Positions 50,032 through 58,158 of a stretch of 64,000 nt of DNA are shown piece by piece. The notes beneath the pieces were generated by a model that was given only the letters and a program-made list of their open reading frames with translations, searched no databases and was not told where the DNA came from. The DNA comes from Chthonomonas sp. UBA2785. GTDB taxonomy: Bacteria; Armatimonadota; Fimbriimonadia; Fimbriimonadales; Fimbriimonadaceae. The stretch is from NCBI GenBank assembly GCA_002352215.1, contig DEIB01000026.1, positions 1-64,000 of the forward strand. The letters are read 5' to 3'. Every line of letters begins with the position of its first letter. Position 1 is the stretch's first letter. A program made the position numbers and the translations under genes.

Positions 50032-51468
50032 ATGGCTTGTCTTGTGGCCCTGGCGACCCTCATGACCTCAACGAAAATGGCGGCCCCGACCCCCTACAGC
50101 CCGGTGCCGAACGCCGCGCAATTGGCTTGGCACGAACTCGAATACTACGGCTTCATCCACTTTGGGAACAACACCTTCACGGGCAAGGAGTGGGGCGACG
50201 GCAGCGAGCCGCCCACCACGTTCCACCCCACCGATTACGACCCGGACCAGATCGTGCGAGCCTTCAAGGACGCCGGGATGACCGGGATCATCCTCACCGC
50301 CAAGCACCACGACGGCTACTGCCTGTGGCCCACCAAGACCACGCCGCATAGCGTGAAAGCCTCGAATTGGAAGAATGGTCGGGGCGATGTGGTGCGGGAT
50401 ATCTCGGAGGCCTGCCGCCGCCACGGCCTTCAGTTCGGCATCTATCTCTCGCCGTGGGATCGCAATGCGGCCAGCTACGGCAAGCCGGAATACGTGCAGA
50501 TGTACCGCGACCAGTTGCGGGAGCTCACCCAAAACTACGGCCCCATCTTCACGATTTGGCACGACGGCGCGAACGGGGGCGATGGCTACTACGGTGGAGC
50601 GCGCGAGAACCGGATGATTGACCGGACGACGTACTACGACTGGCCCAGAACCTGGGAGCTTGCCCGCACGTGGGCGCCCCGCGCCGCCATTTTCAGCGAT
50701 GTCGGGCCGGACGTGCGCTGGGTGGGCAATGAGCGCGGGGTGGCCAACGATCCGTGCTGGGCCACCTACGACCCGCGCGGCCCCGAACCGGGCCAGAAAC
50801 CCGCGCCGGGCTTCACTGCCTACGAAGAAGCGATGAGCGGCCACCGGGGACGTGGCACCTGGATGCCGGCGGAAGCGGATGTCTCGATTCGGCCGGGCTG
50901 GTTCTGGCGACCCTCGGAGGACAGCAAGGTCAAGACGGGAGAGCAACTCTTTAGTCTCTATATGCAGAGCGTGGGGCGCGGCGCGAGCTTCCTGCTCAAC
51001 GTGCCGCCGGATTCGCGCGGCCAGATCCACGACGCGGATATCAAGTCGTTGCAAGAGTTCCGGCGGTTGCGGGAGGAAGCGTTCGGGCGCGACTTGGCCC
51101 CCGCCGCACGAGTGACCTCGAGCGGTGACTGGAGCGCGGATTACCCGGCGGTGAAGGTGAATGATGGTGAGAAGGCCACCTTCTGGGCCGCCCCGGACGG
51201 GCAAGCGAACGCCTGGCTCGAGTTCCGCTGGTCGCAAACTCAGAACCTGCGCTACGTGCGACTCCGCGAGGCCATCCGGTGGGGGCAACGGGTGGACACC
51301 TTCGCCATTGAAGTGCCCGAAGGCAACGGATGGCGCGAAGTCAAGCGGGCGCAGGCCATCGGCCCGCACCGGATTCTTGACCTGGGCGGTGTGCAGACGG
51401 ACCGCGTGCGGGTGCGCTTTGTGAAGGCCGATGCCTGCCCGATGATCACCGAGGTCGCATGGTTCTAA
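50032..51468 (+). CDS. Alpha-L-fucosidase (GH29) with C-terminal F5/8-type carbohydrate module
   Basis: 478 residues. After a short hydrophobic N-terminus, the GH29 barrel shows YYGFIHFGNNTFTGKEWG, AKHHDGYCLWPT and FTIWHDGANGG, whose Asp is the expected nucleophile. The last ~130 residues (SSGDWSADYPAVKVNDGEKATFWAAP onward) form an F5/8 discoidin-like sugar-binding domain. AATAAT (50021-50026) is five bases from the ATG. It forms an operon with the sialidase-like gene (10-base overlap) and the PQQ dehydrogenase. The HDG variant at the nucleophile differs from the WLDG of the other fucosidase. Confidence 0.88.
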   Translation: MACLVALATLMTSTKMAAPTPYSPVPNAAQLAWHELEYYGFIHFGNNTFTGKEWGDGSEPPTTFHPTDYDPDQIVRAFKDAGMTGIILTAKHHDGYCLWPTKTTPHSVKASNWKNGRGDVVRDISEACRRHGLQFGIYLSPWDRNAASYGKPEYVQMYRDQLRELTQNYGPIFTIWHDGANGGDGYYGGARENRMIDRTTYYDWPRTWELARTWAPRAAIFSDVGPDVRWVGNERGVANDPCWATYDPRGPEPGQKPAPGFTAYEEAMSGHRGRGTWMPAEADVSIRPGWFWRPSEDSKVKTGEQLFSLYMQSVGRGASFLLNVPPDSRGQIHDADIKSLQEFRRLREEAFGRDLAPAARVTSSGDWSADYPAVKVNDGEKATFWAAPDGQANAWLEFRWSQTQNLRYVRLREAIRWGQRVDTFAIEVPEGNGWREVKRAQAIGPHRILDLGGVQTDRVRVRFVKADACPMITEVAWF

Positions 51469-52562
51469 CCTCACTCCTGCTGCTGGCGGCCGGGCCGGGA
51501 CAGGCTCCGCCCACCATTGATTGGGCGATGATGACGGAGCGCCAAACCGTGGTGGATCGGCAGGCCGGGCAATATCTGGGGCACGTGTCCTCGGTGCAAC
51601 TCCCGGGTGGCGAAGTGCTGATTGCCTACCCGCAGGGGCACGGGCGCGGTCCCGTGGTGCTCAAGCGCTCTACCAATGGCGGGCGCAATTGGAGTGACCG
51701 GCTCCCCACGCCCAGCAACTGGGCGCAAAGCCAAGAGACGCCCACTCTCCACCGTTTGGTGGACCCGCGCACGGGGCGCGCGCGGCTCATTATGTGGAGC
51801 GGCCTCTACCCGGCGCTCATCGCCACCAGCGAGGACGATGGCAAGAATTGGACGCCCCTGCGGCAAGTGGGCGACTGGGGCGGGATCGTGGTGATGGGCA
51901 GCGTGACACAGCGCGCCGACGGCACGGTGATCGCCTGGTTCCACGACGATGGTCGGTTCCTTAAGGAAGGCGGGCGAGCGACCGGGGAGTTCAAGCTCCT
52001 ACAAACGGAGTCCACGGACATGGGCGACACCTGGTCCGAACCCCGCGTGATCCAAAGCTCGCGGGCCGTGCACCTCTGCGAACCCGGGTTCATCGCCAGC
52101 CCGGATGGGCAGGAGTGGGCGCTGCTCCTGCGCGAAAACCGGCGGCAAAGACCATCCCAGGTGGTGTTCTCAAAAGACGAGGGCCGCACTTGGTCGGCCC
52201 CGCGCCCCTTGCACCCCAGCCTGAGCGGCGACCGACACACTCTTCGTTACCTGCCGGATGGGCGGCTGGTGGCAGTCTACCGGGACATGGCGGATGGCCC
52301 CACGAAGGGCGACTTTGTGGCGTGGCTCGGGCATTACGAGGACTTCAAGAACGGGCGCGCTGGCCAAGCCCGGTTCCGATTGCTGGACAACCAGAACTCA
52401 TGGGATTGCGGCTACCCGGGGCTGGAACTGATGCCAGACGGGTCGCTCCTCGCCATTACTTACGGACACTGGGAAGCAGGGCAGTCCCCGTTCATCAAGG
52501 CCGTCTGGTGGCGCCCGGAAGATATGGACCAGGCCCGCACCCTTCGGCAGTTTGTTCCGTAG
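51459..52562 (+). CDS. Sialidase-like BNR/Asp-box beta-propeller protein
   Basis: 367 residues with a hydrophobic N-terminus (VLTSLLLLAAGPG). At least four Asp-box repeats are visible: STNGGRNWS, SEDDGKNWT, STDMGDTWS and SKDEGRTWS, the hallmark of the sialidase propeller. Possible active-site arginines lie near the start and in RHTLRYLPDG, and a DCGYPGLELMPDGSLLAITYG block is typical of exo-alpha-sialidase-like proteins in polysaccharide loci. True sialic acid specificity is not shown; many relatives cleave other acidic or unsaturated sugars. The start overlaps the fucosidase stop by ten bases. Confidence 0.78.
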   Translation: MVLTSLLLLAAGPGQAPPTIDWAMMTERQTVVDRQAGQYLGHVSSVQLPGGEVLIAYPQGHGRGPVVLKRSTNGGRNWSDRLPTPSNWAQSQETPTLHRLVDPRTGRARLIMWSGLYPALIATSEDDGKNWTPLRQVGDWGGIVVMGSVTQRADGTVIAWFHDDGRFLKEGGRATGEFKLLQTESTDMGDTWSEPRVIQSSRAVHLCEPGFIASPDGQEWALLLRENRRQRPSQVVFSKDEGRTWSAPRPLHPSLSGDRHTLRYLPDGRLVAVYRDMADGPTKGDFVAWLGHYEDFKNGRAGQARFRLLDNQNSWDCGYPGLELMPDGSLLAITYGHWEAGQSPFIKAVWWRPEDMDQARTLRQFVP

Positions 52563-52570
52563 ATTAGGGC

Positions 52571-53827
52571 ATGGTTCGCTCGTTCGCCTTCGTCGCCGGA
52601 GCCGGTGTGCTCAGCTTGCTGTTCATAGGGGGCTGCGCGTCCCCGGCGCCGGAGGCTCCCGCCGCGAGTGGTGCCCCGGCGAGCGGTGGTGTCGCCGCGA
52701 TGGCCGCTCCGGAAGGCGAGTACCCGACCAAGGGTAAGGCCATCGCCGTCTCCGGTCCGCCACCCGAAGAGACGGGCTGGGAAGCCCAAACCGTCGTCAC
52801 CGGCATCCCGAATGGTTGGGGCATGGCGTGGTTGCCGGATGGGCGGCTCCTCGTCACCCAGAAAGGGGGCGGGATCAGCGTGGTGCAGGATGGTAGCCAC
52901 ACCCCGAACGCCATTACGGGTGCGCCCATCCCCGCCGCCATCGGCCAGGGCGGCCTGATGGACATCGTTGTCCACCCAGACTTTGCCCAGAACGGCTTTC
53001 TCTTCTTCACCTATTCCACGGGCACGAATGAAGCCAACCGCACCGTCTTGGCGCGGGGCACCCTGAGCGGTACCTCCATTACGGACCTCAAAGTTCTGGC
53101 CGAGACGAACATTGATAAGTCCGGAGGGCAGCACTTCGGTTCGCGGGTGGCGTTCTTGCCGGACAAAACCTTGCTCTTTAGCATCGGCGACGGGGGGAAC
53201 CCGCCGAGTGCGTACAACGGCAAGAACATCCGCGACTACGCCCAGGATCTCAGCACTACGAACGGCAAGGTCCTGCGCATGGATGCGGATGGACGAGCCC
53301 CGGCGGATAACCCCTTTGTGGGCAAGTCGGGCGCGGACCCGTTGATCTACACCTATGGCCATCGCAACATCCAGGGCCTAGCGGTGGATGCAAAGGGGCG
53401 CGTCTTCGCCAATGAACACGGCGCGCGCGGCGGAGACGAATTGAACATCCTGATTCCGGGCGGAAACTACGGCTGGCCCCTGGCCACCTACAGCAACGAA
53501 TACAGCGGCCCGGCCATCAGTGACAAGCAAGCTTTGCCTGACATGGTGGACCCGATTGTGGCGTGGACTCCTTGCCCGGCCCCGAGCGGGTTGGTGGCGT
53601 ACACGGGTTCCGAGTTTCCGGCCTGGCGCGGGAGCCTGATGAGTGGCGGCCTGGCGGGGCAGGATATTCGGCGCGTGGCGGTGGACGAAAAAGGCCGCGT
53701 GACGGGGCAAACCAAGCTCAGCATGGGGGTTCGCATCCGCGACGTGCGGATGGGCCCGGATGGGCACCTGTACGCCCTCACCGACGAGGGGCGGGGTCGA
53801 ATTTTCAAAATTGTTGCGAAGAAATGA
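52571..53827 (+). CDS. PQQ-dependent sugar dehydrogenase lipoprotein (YliI-type)
   Basis: 418 residues. A lipobox (LLFIGGC) predicts a lipid-anchored protein, then an Ala/Pro-rich linker, then a six-bladed propeller of the glucose/sorbosone dehydrogenase family: GMAWLPDGRLLVTQKGGG, HFGSRVAFLPDKTLLFSIGDGG with the catalytic His, YGHRNIQGLA and NEHGARGGDELNIL. With the cofactor PQQ it oxidises aldose sugars at the surface and passes electrons on. The stop TAG of the preceding gene is part of a TAGATT box (52560-52565) five bases before this ATG. Confidence 0.9.
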   Translation: MVRSFAFVAGAGVLSLLFIGGCASPAPEAPAASGAPASGGVAAMAAPEGEYPTKGKAIAVSGPPPEETGWEAQTVVTGIPNGWGMAWLPDGRLLVTQKGGGISVVQDGSHTPNAITGAPIPAAIGQGGLMDIVVHPDFAQNGFLFFTYSTGTNEANRTVLARGTLSGTSITDLKVLAETNIDKSGGQHFGSRVAFLPDKTLLFSIGDGGNPPSAYNGKNIRDYAQDLSTTNGKVLRMDADGRAPADNPFVGKSGADPLIYTYGHRNIQGLAVDAKGRVFANEHGARGGDELNILIPGGNYGWPLATYSNEYSGPAISDKQALPDMVDPIVAWTPCPAPSGLVAYTGSEFPAWRGSLMSGGLAGQDIRRVAVDEKGRVTGQTKLSMGVRIRDVRMGPDGHLYALTDEGRGRIFKIVAKK

Positions 53828-53828
53828 A

Positions 53829-53878
53829 CATTTGAGAGGGGCCTGCGTCCATAACTGACGAGCAGGAGATCTCAAATG
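53829..53878 (+). promoter_or_regulatory. Inverted repeat sequestering the start codon of the Spy-like gene
   Basis: CATTTGAGA (53829-53837) is perfectly complementary to TCTCAAATG (53870-53878). The second arm contains the ATG (53876-53878) and directly follows the AGGAGA ribosome-binding site. A transcript reading in from upstream could hide the start codon. Confidence 0.5.
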
Positions 53879-54733
53879 AGAACATTCGCAACTGTATTGG
53901 CCGTGTTGGCGGTGAGTTTGACGTTTGCGCAAGGCGCGGGCCCCGGTAGCGGACAAGGCCGACCGGGCGGTGGCCAGGGCCGCATGGGTGGCGGCATGAT
54001 GCAAGAAAATCGCGTCACGCTGTTGATGCGCCCCGATGTGCAGCAAGAGCTTAAGATTACGGCGGAGCAGCGTCAGCAGATTCAGGCAGCCATGCCGCAG
54101 CGCCAGCAAGGCGGCCAAGGTGGAGGCTTCGCGGCGGCTGGTGGTTCGGCGAGCGGTTCGGCGGGCGGCTCGGCTTCGGGCTCCGCAAGCGGTTCCGCAT
54201 CGGGTTCTGCCGGTGGTTCGGCTTCCGGTCAGGGTCGCGGCCAAGGCGGCGGCTTTGGTGGCGGTCAGGCAGGCCAGGGCGAACAGTTCGCCGAAATCGT
54301 CTTCACGATCAAGAAGATCCTGACGCCGGAGCAGTGGGATCGCCTGACTGGCCTCTACATCCAGCGGGCGGGCAATAGCGCCGTGATGGACCAGGAAATC
54401 GCCAAGGCGATCAACCTGACCGACTCGCAAAAGGCCAGCATCCAGCAAGCGCAGCAAGAGCAGCGCCAGCAGATGATGGAGATGATGCAAGAAGCCCGGC
54501 AGAACGGGGGCGACATGGCGGCCATGGCCGAAATGCGCACCAAGATGCAGGAGCAAATGAACGAGACGATCGGTGGCATCCTTACTTCCGACCAGAAGGC
54601 CATGCTGCGCGAAATGCGCGGTGAGCCGTTCACCTTCCAGGGTGGCGGGGCTGGTCGCGGTGGAGCGGGTGGCCGAGGCGGAGCTGGTGGCGGAGCCGGT
54701 GCTCGCGGTGGTGCGGGCGGCGGCGGCAACTAA
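53876..54733 (+). CDS. Low-complexity Gly/Ser-rich secreted protein with Spy/CpxP-like helices
   Basis: 285 residues with signal peptide MRTFATVLAVLAVSLTFA. Regions: Gly-rich segment, helix with LTxxQ-like VQQELKITAEQRQQIQAAM, a serine/glycine/alanine linker built from GSASGSA units (about residues 85-120), a second helical block (KKILTPEQWDRLTGLY), a third Met/Gln-rich helix (NLTDSQKASIQQAQQEQRQQMMEMM), and a Gly/Arg/Ala-rich tail. Repeated LT-x-Q/EQ motifs resemble the Spy/CpxP periplasmic chaperone family. It should be periplasmic or external. Ends before terminator 54756-54791. Confidence 0.75.
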   Translation: MRTFATVLAVLAVSLTFAQGAGPGSGQGRPGGGQGRMGGGMMQENRVTLLMRPDVQQELKITAEQRQQIQAAMPQRQQGGQGGGFAAAGGSASGSAGGSASGSASGSASGSAGGSASGQGRGQGGGFGGGQAGQGEQFAEIVFTIKKILTPEQWDRLTGLYIQRAGNSAVMDQEIAKAINLTDSQKASIQQAQQEQRQQMMEMMQEARQNGGDMAAMAEMRTKMQEQMNETIGGILTSDQKAMLREMRGEPFTFQGGGAGRGGAGGRGGAGGGAGARGGAGGGGN

Positions 54734-54755
54734 GCCGAGCGTCGATGAGGGAAAC

Positions 54756-54791
54756 AGCGGGCGGGGGCAACCCCGACCCGCTTTCTTTTTG
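54756..54791 (+). terminator. Rho-independent terminator
   Basis: AGCGGG (54756-54761) pairs with CCCGCT (54777-54782), with an inner GGGG/CCCC stem and a T-rich tail TTCTTTTTG. Ends the Spy-like gene. Confidence 0.88.
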
Positions 54792-54874
54792 TTGCGGGAG
54801 CAATTTTTTCAATTGCGAACGTAGATAGGGAACAATTACGTCATAGAAACACTTAAGTCTCTGTGAGGCGGCCG

Positions 54875-54975
54875 CGTTTTGCACGCAAAGCGGGGTGTTC
54901 TCGCCCCAAATCTGGAGACCAATCCAGGGGCCGGCCCGTTCTTCGGAACGGATCACCGGCCTCGAATTGTTTTTT
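54875..54975 (+). ncRNA. Candidate structured RNA: four consecutive hairpins and a U-run
   Basis: In the longest gap of the window, four hairpins follow each other: 54875-54892 (CGTTTTGC with GCAAAGCG), 54892-54907 (GGGGTG with CGCCCC), 54912-54927 (CTGGA with TCCAG) and 54929-54961 (GGCCGG with CCGGCC, inner CCGTTC-TTCG-GAACGG). The last ends in a C(UUCG)G tetraloop and is followed after eight bases by TTTTTT (54970-54975). No known RNA family is recognised. It could alternatively be the 3' end signal of the minus-strand VOC gene. Confidence 0.35.
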
Positions 54976-54985
54976 GGCCCGCCTC

Positions 54986-55348
54986 TTACTCCGCTGGATC
55001 CGCATATTGGACGAGCCCGACGGCGTTTCCATCGGGGTCTGCGACCACCCCGGACCACCCCACACCCGGGACATCACTCCGCTCGGAAACCCGCTGCCCT
55101 CCGAGTTCAACGGCACGGGCCATAGTGGCCTCGAGGTCTTGGACTTGGAACCAAAGCGAAGGGGATTCCCCTGGATTCACCTTGTCGCGTTTGGCAAGGC
55201 CGCCGATGTGGTTGCCCTGTTGGCCAAACACCCGCATGTCGTCGCCAAACGAGCGGAAATCCCAACCAAAGAGGCCCTGGTAGAACGCTTGAGCTTGGTC
55301 AAGATCGCGGACGAAGTATTCGACGTGGCAGAGGTTGTTGTAATTCAT
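54986..55348 (-). CDS. VOC (glyoxalase/bleomycin-resistance) family protein
   Basis: 120 residues, one vicinal-oxygen-chelate domain: NLCHVEYFVRDLDQAQAFYQGLFGWDF, GGLAKRD, WFQVQDLEATMARAVELGG and VVADPDGNAVGLVQY. Such single-domain proteins are metal enzymes or binding proteins acting on small molecules, often as dimers. The start at ATG 55348 gives the normal family N-terminus. It follows the AraC-type gene by 38 bases on the same strand and is probably part of its regulon. Downstream on its strand lies the multi-hairpin region 54875-54961. Confidence 0.88.
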   Translation of the reverse strand: MNYNNLCHVEYFVRDLDQAQAFYQGLFGWDFRSFGDDMRVFGQQGNHIGGLAKRDKVNPGESPSLWFQVQDLEATMARAVELGGQRVSERSDVPGVGWSGVVADPDGNAVGLVQYADPAE

Positions 55349-55386
55349 GGCTTTGTGCCTGGGGGAGATTTTAGGGTGGCAGTGAC

Positions 55387-55788
55387 TTACGATTCGTGCC
55401 CAATCTTGCGATTCGGTCGGGCCTTCGCGAAGCGAGGAGCGTGTCCCCACTCGGCGCGATAAGCCCGAACGAACGCTGAGCGGCTTTCGTAGCCTGCTTC
55501 TAGGGCCGCTGCTGCAACGGACATCCCCCGGCTCATGAGCATGTGGGCGCGGGCGAGGCGGCAGCGGCGGCCGTATCGGTGCGGGGTGACACCATAGGTG
55601 GCGCGGAACAGGCGGTGAAAGTGCCCCGGACTGAGGGTGGCCACGCGCGCCCAATGGGCTAAGGAAGTGGCTTCGGGCTCGGCTTCAAGTTGTTGCCTTG
55701 CTTTCTCCAGCAAGAGATACATCTCCGCCCGATGTGACCAAGCCTGATGGGGCAGGCGGGCCATCGCAAGAGCTCCCGGGCACGGCAT
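55387..55788 (-). CDS. AraC-family transcriptional regulator, DNA-binding domain only
   Basis: 133 residues, consisting almost wholly of the AraC double helix-turn-helix: LAHWARVATLSPGHFHRLFRATYGVTPHRYGRR and MSVAAAALEAGYESRSAFVRAYRAEWGHAPRFAK. No sensing domain precedes it, only a short helix, so ligand control is uncertain. Start ATG 55788 is supported by TATCAT (55796-55801), seven bases upstream. Longer open sequence extends to 56070 but runs into the divergent lipoprotein gene. Probably regulates itself and the downstream VOC gene. Confidence 0.82.
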   Translation of the reverse strand: MPCPGALAMARLPHQAWSHRAEMYLLLEKARQQLEAEPEATSLAHWARVATLSPGHFHRLFRATYGVTPHRYGRRCRLARAHMLMSRGMSVAAAALEAGYESRSAFVRAYRAEWGHAPRFAKARPNRKIGHES

Positions 55789-55933
55789 GGCCGGGATGAT
55801 ACTCAAGCCCTGATTTTCAACATCCCCCGAACTTTTCCAAAAAAGCACAAAAATGGGGGCGGACATTGCGAACGCAACGACATTGCTGGTACGTCTGACC
55901 ATTGAAGCTCCCGCGTTTCTGCGGGTCTTCGGG

Positions 55934-57358
55934 ATGAAACCCATGAAATGGAGAATGACAGTCCTCTGGTTTGTGCTTGTCTCTGCGGCCATGATGCTCG
56001 TGGCGTGCGGCGGAGGCGGTAGTGACACTACGGGAGGCACGCGCTCGGTCCGAACGTTTGTCTCTGACACCTTTGCCGATGATTACCAGAACGTTTTTGG
56101 CACCCTTTACCGAGTCGAACTCTTAACGGCGGCCAACACCCCCGCGACGATTTACGACAGTACGACGGGATCCACCTATGACTTCAAGCAGCTGGGTGAC
56201 ACTAGCGGTTCGCGCTTCGCCTTCCTCGCCAATGCGGTGGTGGCGAACGAAACCTACACCCAGGTGCGAGTGGTGGTGGGAGCCACCATGCAAATCGTGC
56301 CGACCGGGGGCACCAATGCCAACACCGTGAACGTGGTGGGCGATGGCCCGGCCGCGGGCGGCAAGGTGACCATTACGCGCACGCTGGCGACTCCGGTTAC
56401 GTTCGGTGTGACGGATGACTTTGTACTGGACTTCGATCTCGCCAACTTCACCATTACGGGCTCCAATGTGACGCCGGCCATCCGCCGCAACAACGGGAGT
56501 GGCCTGGATGACACTGCTCGTCACGAAGAGGACGACATCAAGGGTACGGTCGCTGGCCTCACGGGCACGGTGCCGAACCAGCAATTCACGCTCACGCGAT
56601 TGAACGACTCGGTGACGGTGTTCATGGATGCCAATACCACGGTCTTTAACAGCAATGGCGCGAGCAACCCGGCCGTGGCCAATGGTCAAGTCGTGGAGGT
56701 CTACGGCCTCTTCAATACCGCCCGAAACGGCATCGTGGCCACCAAGGTCAAGATCGAAGATGGCAATGGCGGAGATGACAACGATGAGGCCGAGGGCGCG
56801 ACCTCGGAAGTGAACGCCACGGCGGGCACCTTCCGCATCACCTACGGCACGTTCTTTGGATTCGATCCGAAGGGTTCGTTCGTGAAGATCGAAACCACGA
56901 CCAACACCGTTTATCGCGCCAATAGTGGGGCGATCATTACCAAGGCCGAGTTCTTTACGGCAATTGGTGAAACTGGCCTGGCCGAAGCCGAAGGCACCTT
57001 CAACCCCACCACCAACACCCTCGTGGCCACGAAGGTGAAAGTGGAAGATGAAGGCACCGGTGGCGGTGGCGGCGGCGGTGGTGCCGGCGAGAAGGAAGCC
57101 AAGGGTGGCTATGTGGAAGGCAATGCCACGGCCGGCACGCTTCTCATCTCGGTGTTCGAGTACGAAGGGTGGTCGTTCCCGGGTGGCAATCTGTCCATCC
57201 GCACCAGCGGCTCCACGGAGTACAAGAATGCCAACAACGAGAACGTGACCAAGGCTGCGTTCTTTGCCCTGCTGAACACCAACGTGGACGTCAAGGTCCA
57301 CGGGACGCTGGACGGCGCTACGACCATCAACGCGCGCGAACTTCGGATTCTCGACTAA
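55934..57358 (+). CDS. Lipoprotein with DUF4382/DUF5666-like beta repeats
   Basis: 474 residues. Signal sequence with lipobox (MMLVACGGGG) predicts a lipoprotein. The N-terminal domain (VRTFVSDTFADDYQNVFGTLYRVELL) resembles DUF4382; about three ~100-residue repeats follow, with recurrent NATAGTFRITYG / NATAGTLLISV and TTNTLVATKVKVED patterns as in DUF5666 proteins, plus poly-Gly linkers. Such proteins are thought to be surface or periplasmic beta-sandwich modules of unknown role. ATG 55934 and 55943 are both possible starts. Divergent from the AraC gene; ends before terminator 57381-57419. Confidence 0.72.
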   Translation: MKPMKWRMTVLWFVLVSAAMMLVACGGGGSDTTGGTRSVRTFVSDTFADDYQNVFGTLYRVELLTAANTPATIYDSTTGSTYDFKQLGDTSGSRFAFLANAVVANETYTQVRVVVGATMQIVPTGGTNANTVNVVGDGPAAGGKVTITRTLATPVTFGVTDDFVLDFDLANFTITGSNVTPAIRRNNGSGLDDTARHEEDDIKGTVAGLTGTVPNQQFTLTRLNDSVTVFMDANTTVFNSNGASNPAVANGQVVEVYGLFNTARNGIVATKVKIEDGNGGDDNDEAEGATSEVNATAGTFRITYGTFFGFDPKGSFVKIETTTNTVYRANSGAIITKAEFFTAIGETGLAEAEGTFNPTTNTLVATKVKVEDEGTGGGGGGGGAGEKEAKGGYVEGNATAGTLLISVFEYEGWSFPGGNLSIRTSGSTEYKNANNENVTKAAFFALLNTNVDVKVHGTLDGATTINARELRILD

Positions 57359-57380
57359 CCGAAGCGGTTGCGCTACCCAT

Positions 57381-57419
57381 CAACTCCCTTGCCCTTGCGG
57401 GCGGGGGAGTTGTTTTGTT
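57381..57419 (+). terminator. Rho-independent terminator
   Basis: CAACTCCC pairs with GGGGAGTTG around a GCCC-TTGC-GGGC inner stem, followed by TTTTGTT. Located 22 bases after the stop of the DUF5666-like lipoprotein gene and at the 3' end of convergent arsC. Confidence 0.85.
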
Positions 57420-57831
57420 ACTCCTGGGCGGCGATGCGGTCGAGGAGTTCGCGGCAGCGGGTTTGGATCTGGTCGCGGATGACGCGGACGGATTCCAGCC
57501 CTTGTCCGGCGGGGTCTTCAAGCTCCCAATCCTCGGTGAGGAGGAACTTGGCGGGGCAAGCTTCGGCATCCACGCCGCACCCCATCGAGATCGTGATGTC
57601 GGCGGCATCGGCCATGGGTTGGGTCAGTAGCTTGGGGGCGTGGCCTTCCATGCTGATGCCGAGTTCAGCCATAGCGGCGACGGCCATCGGGTTCAGCTCC
57701 TTGCCGCTGACGGTTCCGGCGGATTGGGCCTCGACGGGGGCGCCGGATTCGCGTGCCATGGCGTTGAGGAAGGCTTCCGCCATCTGCGAGCGGCCTGCGT
57801 TGTGCACGCATACAAAAAGGACTCGGGTCAT
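57418..57831 (-). CDS. arsC: Arsenate reductase, thioredoxin-coupled (LMW-phosphatase fold)
   Basis: 137 residues with the phosphatase-like active loop CVHNAGRSQ (Cys8) and the redox cysteines Cys85 and Cys92 in MGCGVDAEACP, which define the thioredoxin-linked ArsC class that reduces arsenate to arsenite. The protein is complete. No arsR, arsB or acr3 is adjacent, so export must be coded elsewhere. A TAGACT box (57838-57843) is six bases before the ATG. Confidence 0.93.
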   Translation of the reverse strand: MTRVLFVCVHNAGRSQMAEAFLNAMARESGAPVEAQSAGTVSGKELNPMAVAAMAELGISMEGHAPKLLTQPMADAADITISMGCGVDAEACPAKFLLTEDWELEDPAGQGLESVRVIRDQIQTRCRELLDRIAAQE

Positions 57832-57928
57832 GGTCGGAGTCTACTGGCTGTGCGGAGTGGGAAAGGTTAAGAAACGGGCCCGAAGCCCGAGTGGCGCGGC
57901 GCCCATGTGGTTGCCGATTATCAGCCTA

Positions 57929-57963
57929 GAACCTGCATTTTAGGTTCAAATTTGCCGTATAAT
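57929..57963 (+). promoter_or_regulatory. Operator-like inverted repeat and -10 box of the small Fic-linked gene
   Basis: GAACCT-N7-AGGTTC (57929-57947) overlaps the expected -35 region of a perfect TATAAT (57958-57963), nine bases upstream of the ATG at 57973. This layout suits autoregulation. Confidence 0.6.
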
Positions 57964-57972
57964 AGTAGTGAG

Positions 57973-58158
57973 ATGGCGTCGCTCGCGAAGACCAACAAGT
58001 ATTTGCGGACTGAGGCAATGCGTCAAAAGGTGGCCGCAAAATCTGCTCTTGATTGCAGCGTCATTGAGGGTGCCCGTGGGCTTCGTTCGAAGTCGACCAC
58101 GATTACGCGCGGTAAGACCGTTCACCCCGATCAAGCGCCTGCTGGAAGTGACTCGTAA
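57973..58158 (+). CDS. Small protein with Fic-inhibitory-like motif, possible antitoxin
   Basis: 61 residues: MASLAKTNKYLRTEAMRQKV, then ALDCSVIEGARGL and a basic tail. The CSVIEG segment resembles the (S/T)xxxE(G/N) inhibitory motif that Fic antitoxins place in the AMP-transferase active site, with Cys where Ser/Thr is normal. The gene is convergent with fic: their 3' ends overlap by 56 bases, so the transcripts are antisense over that stretch. It has its own promoter with an inverted repeat. Antitoxin function is inference; the sequence is short. Confidence 0.6.
   Translation: MASLAKTNKYLRTEAMRQKVAAKSALDCSVIEGARGLRSKSTTITRGKTVHPDQAPAGSDS

Noticed and set aside
54150..54240. CRISPR-like or tandem DNA repeat
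   Set aside because: It is coding Gly/Ser/Ala low complexity within a clear gene; no regular spacers.
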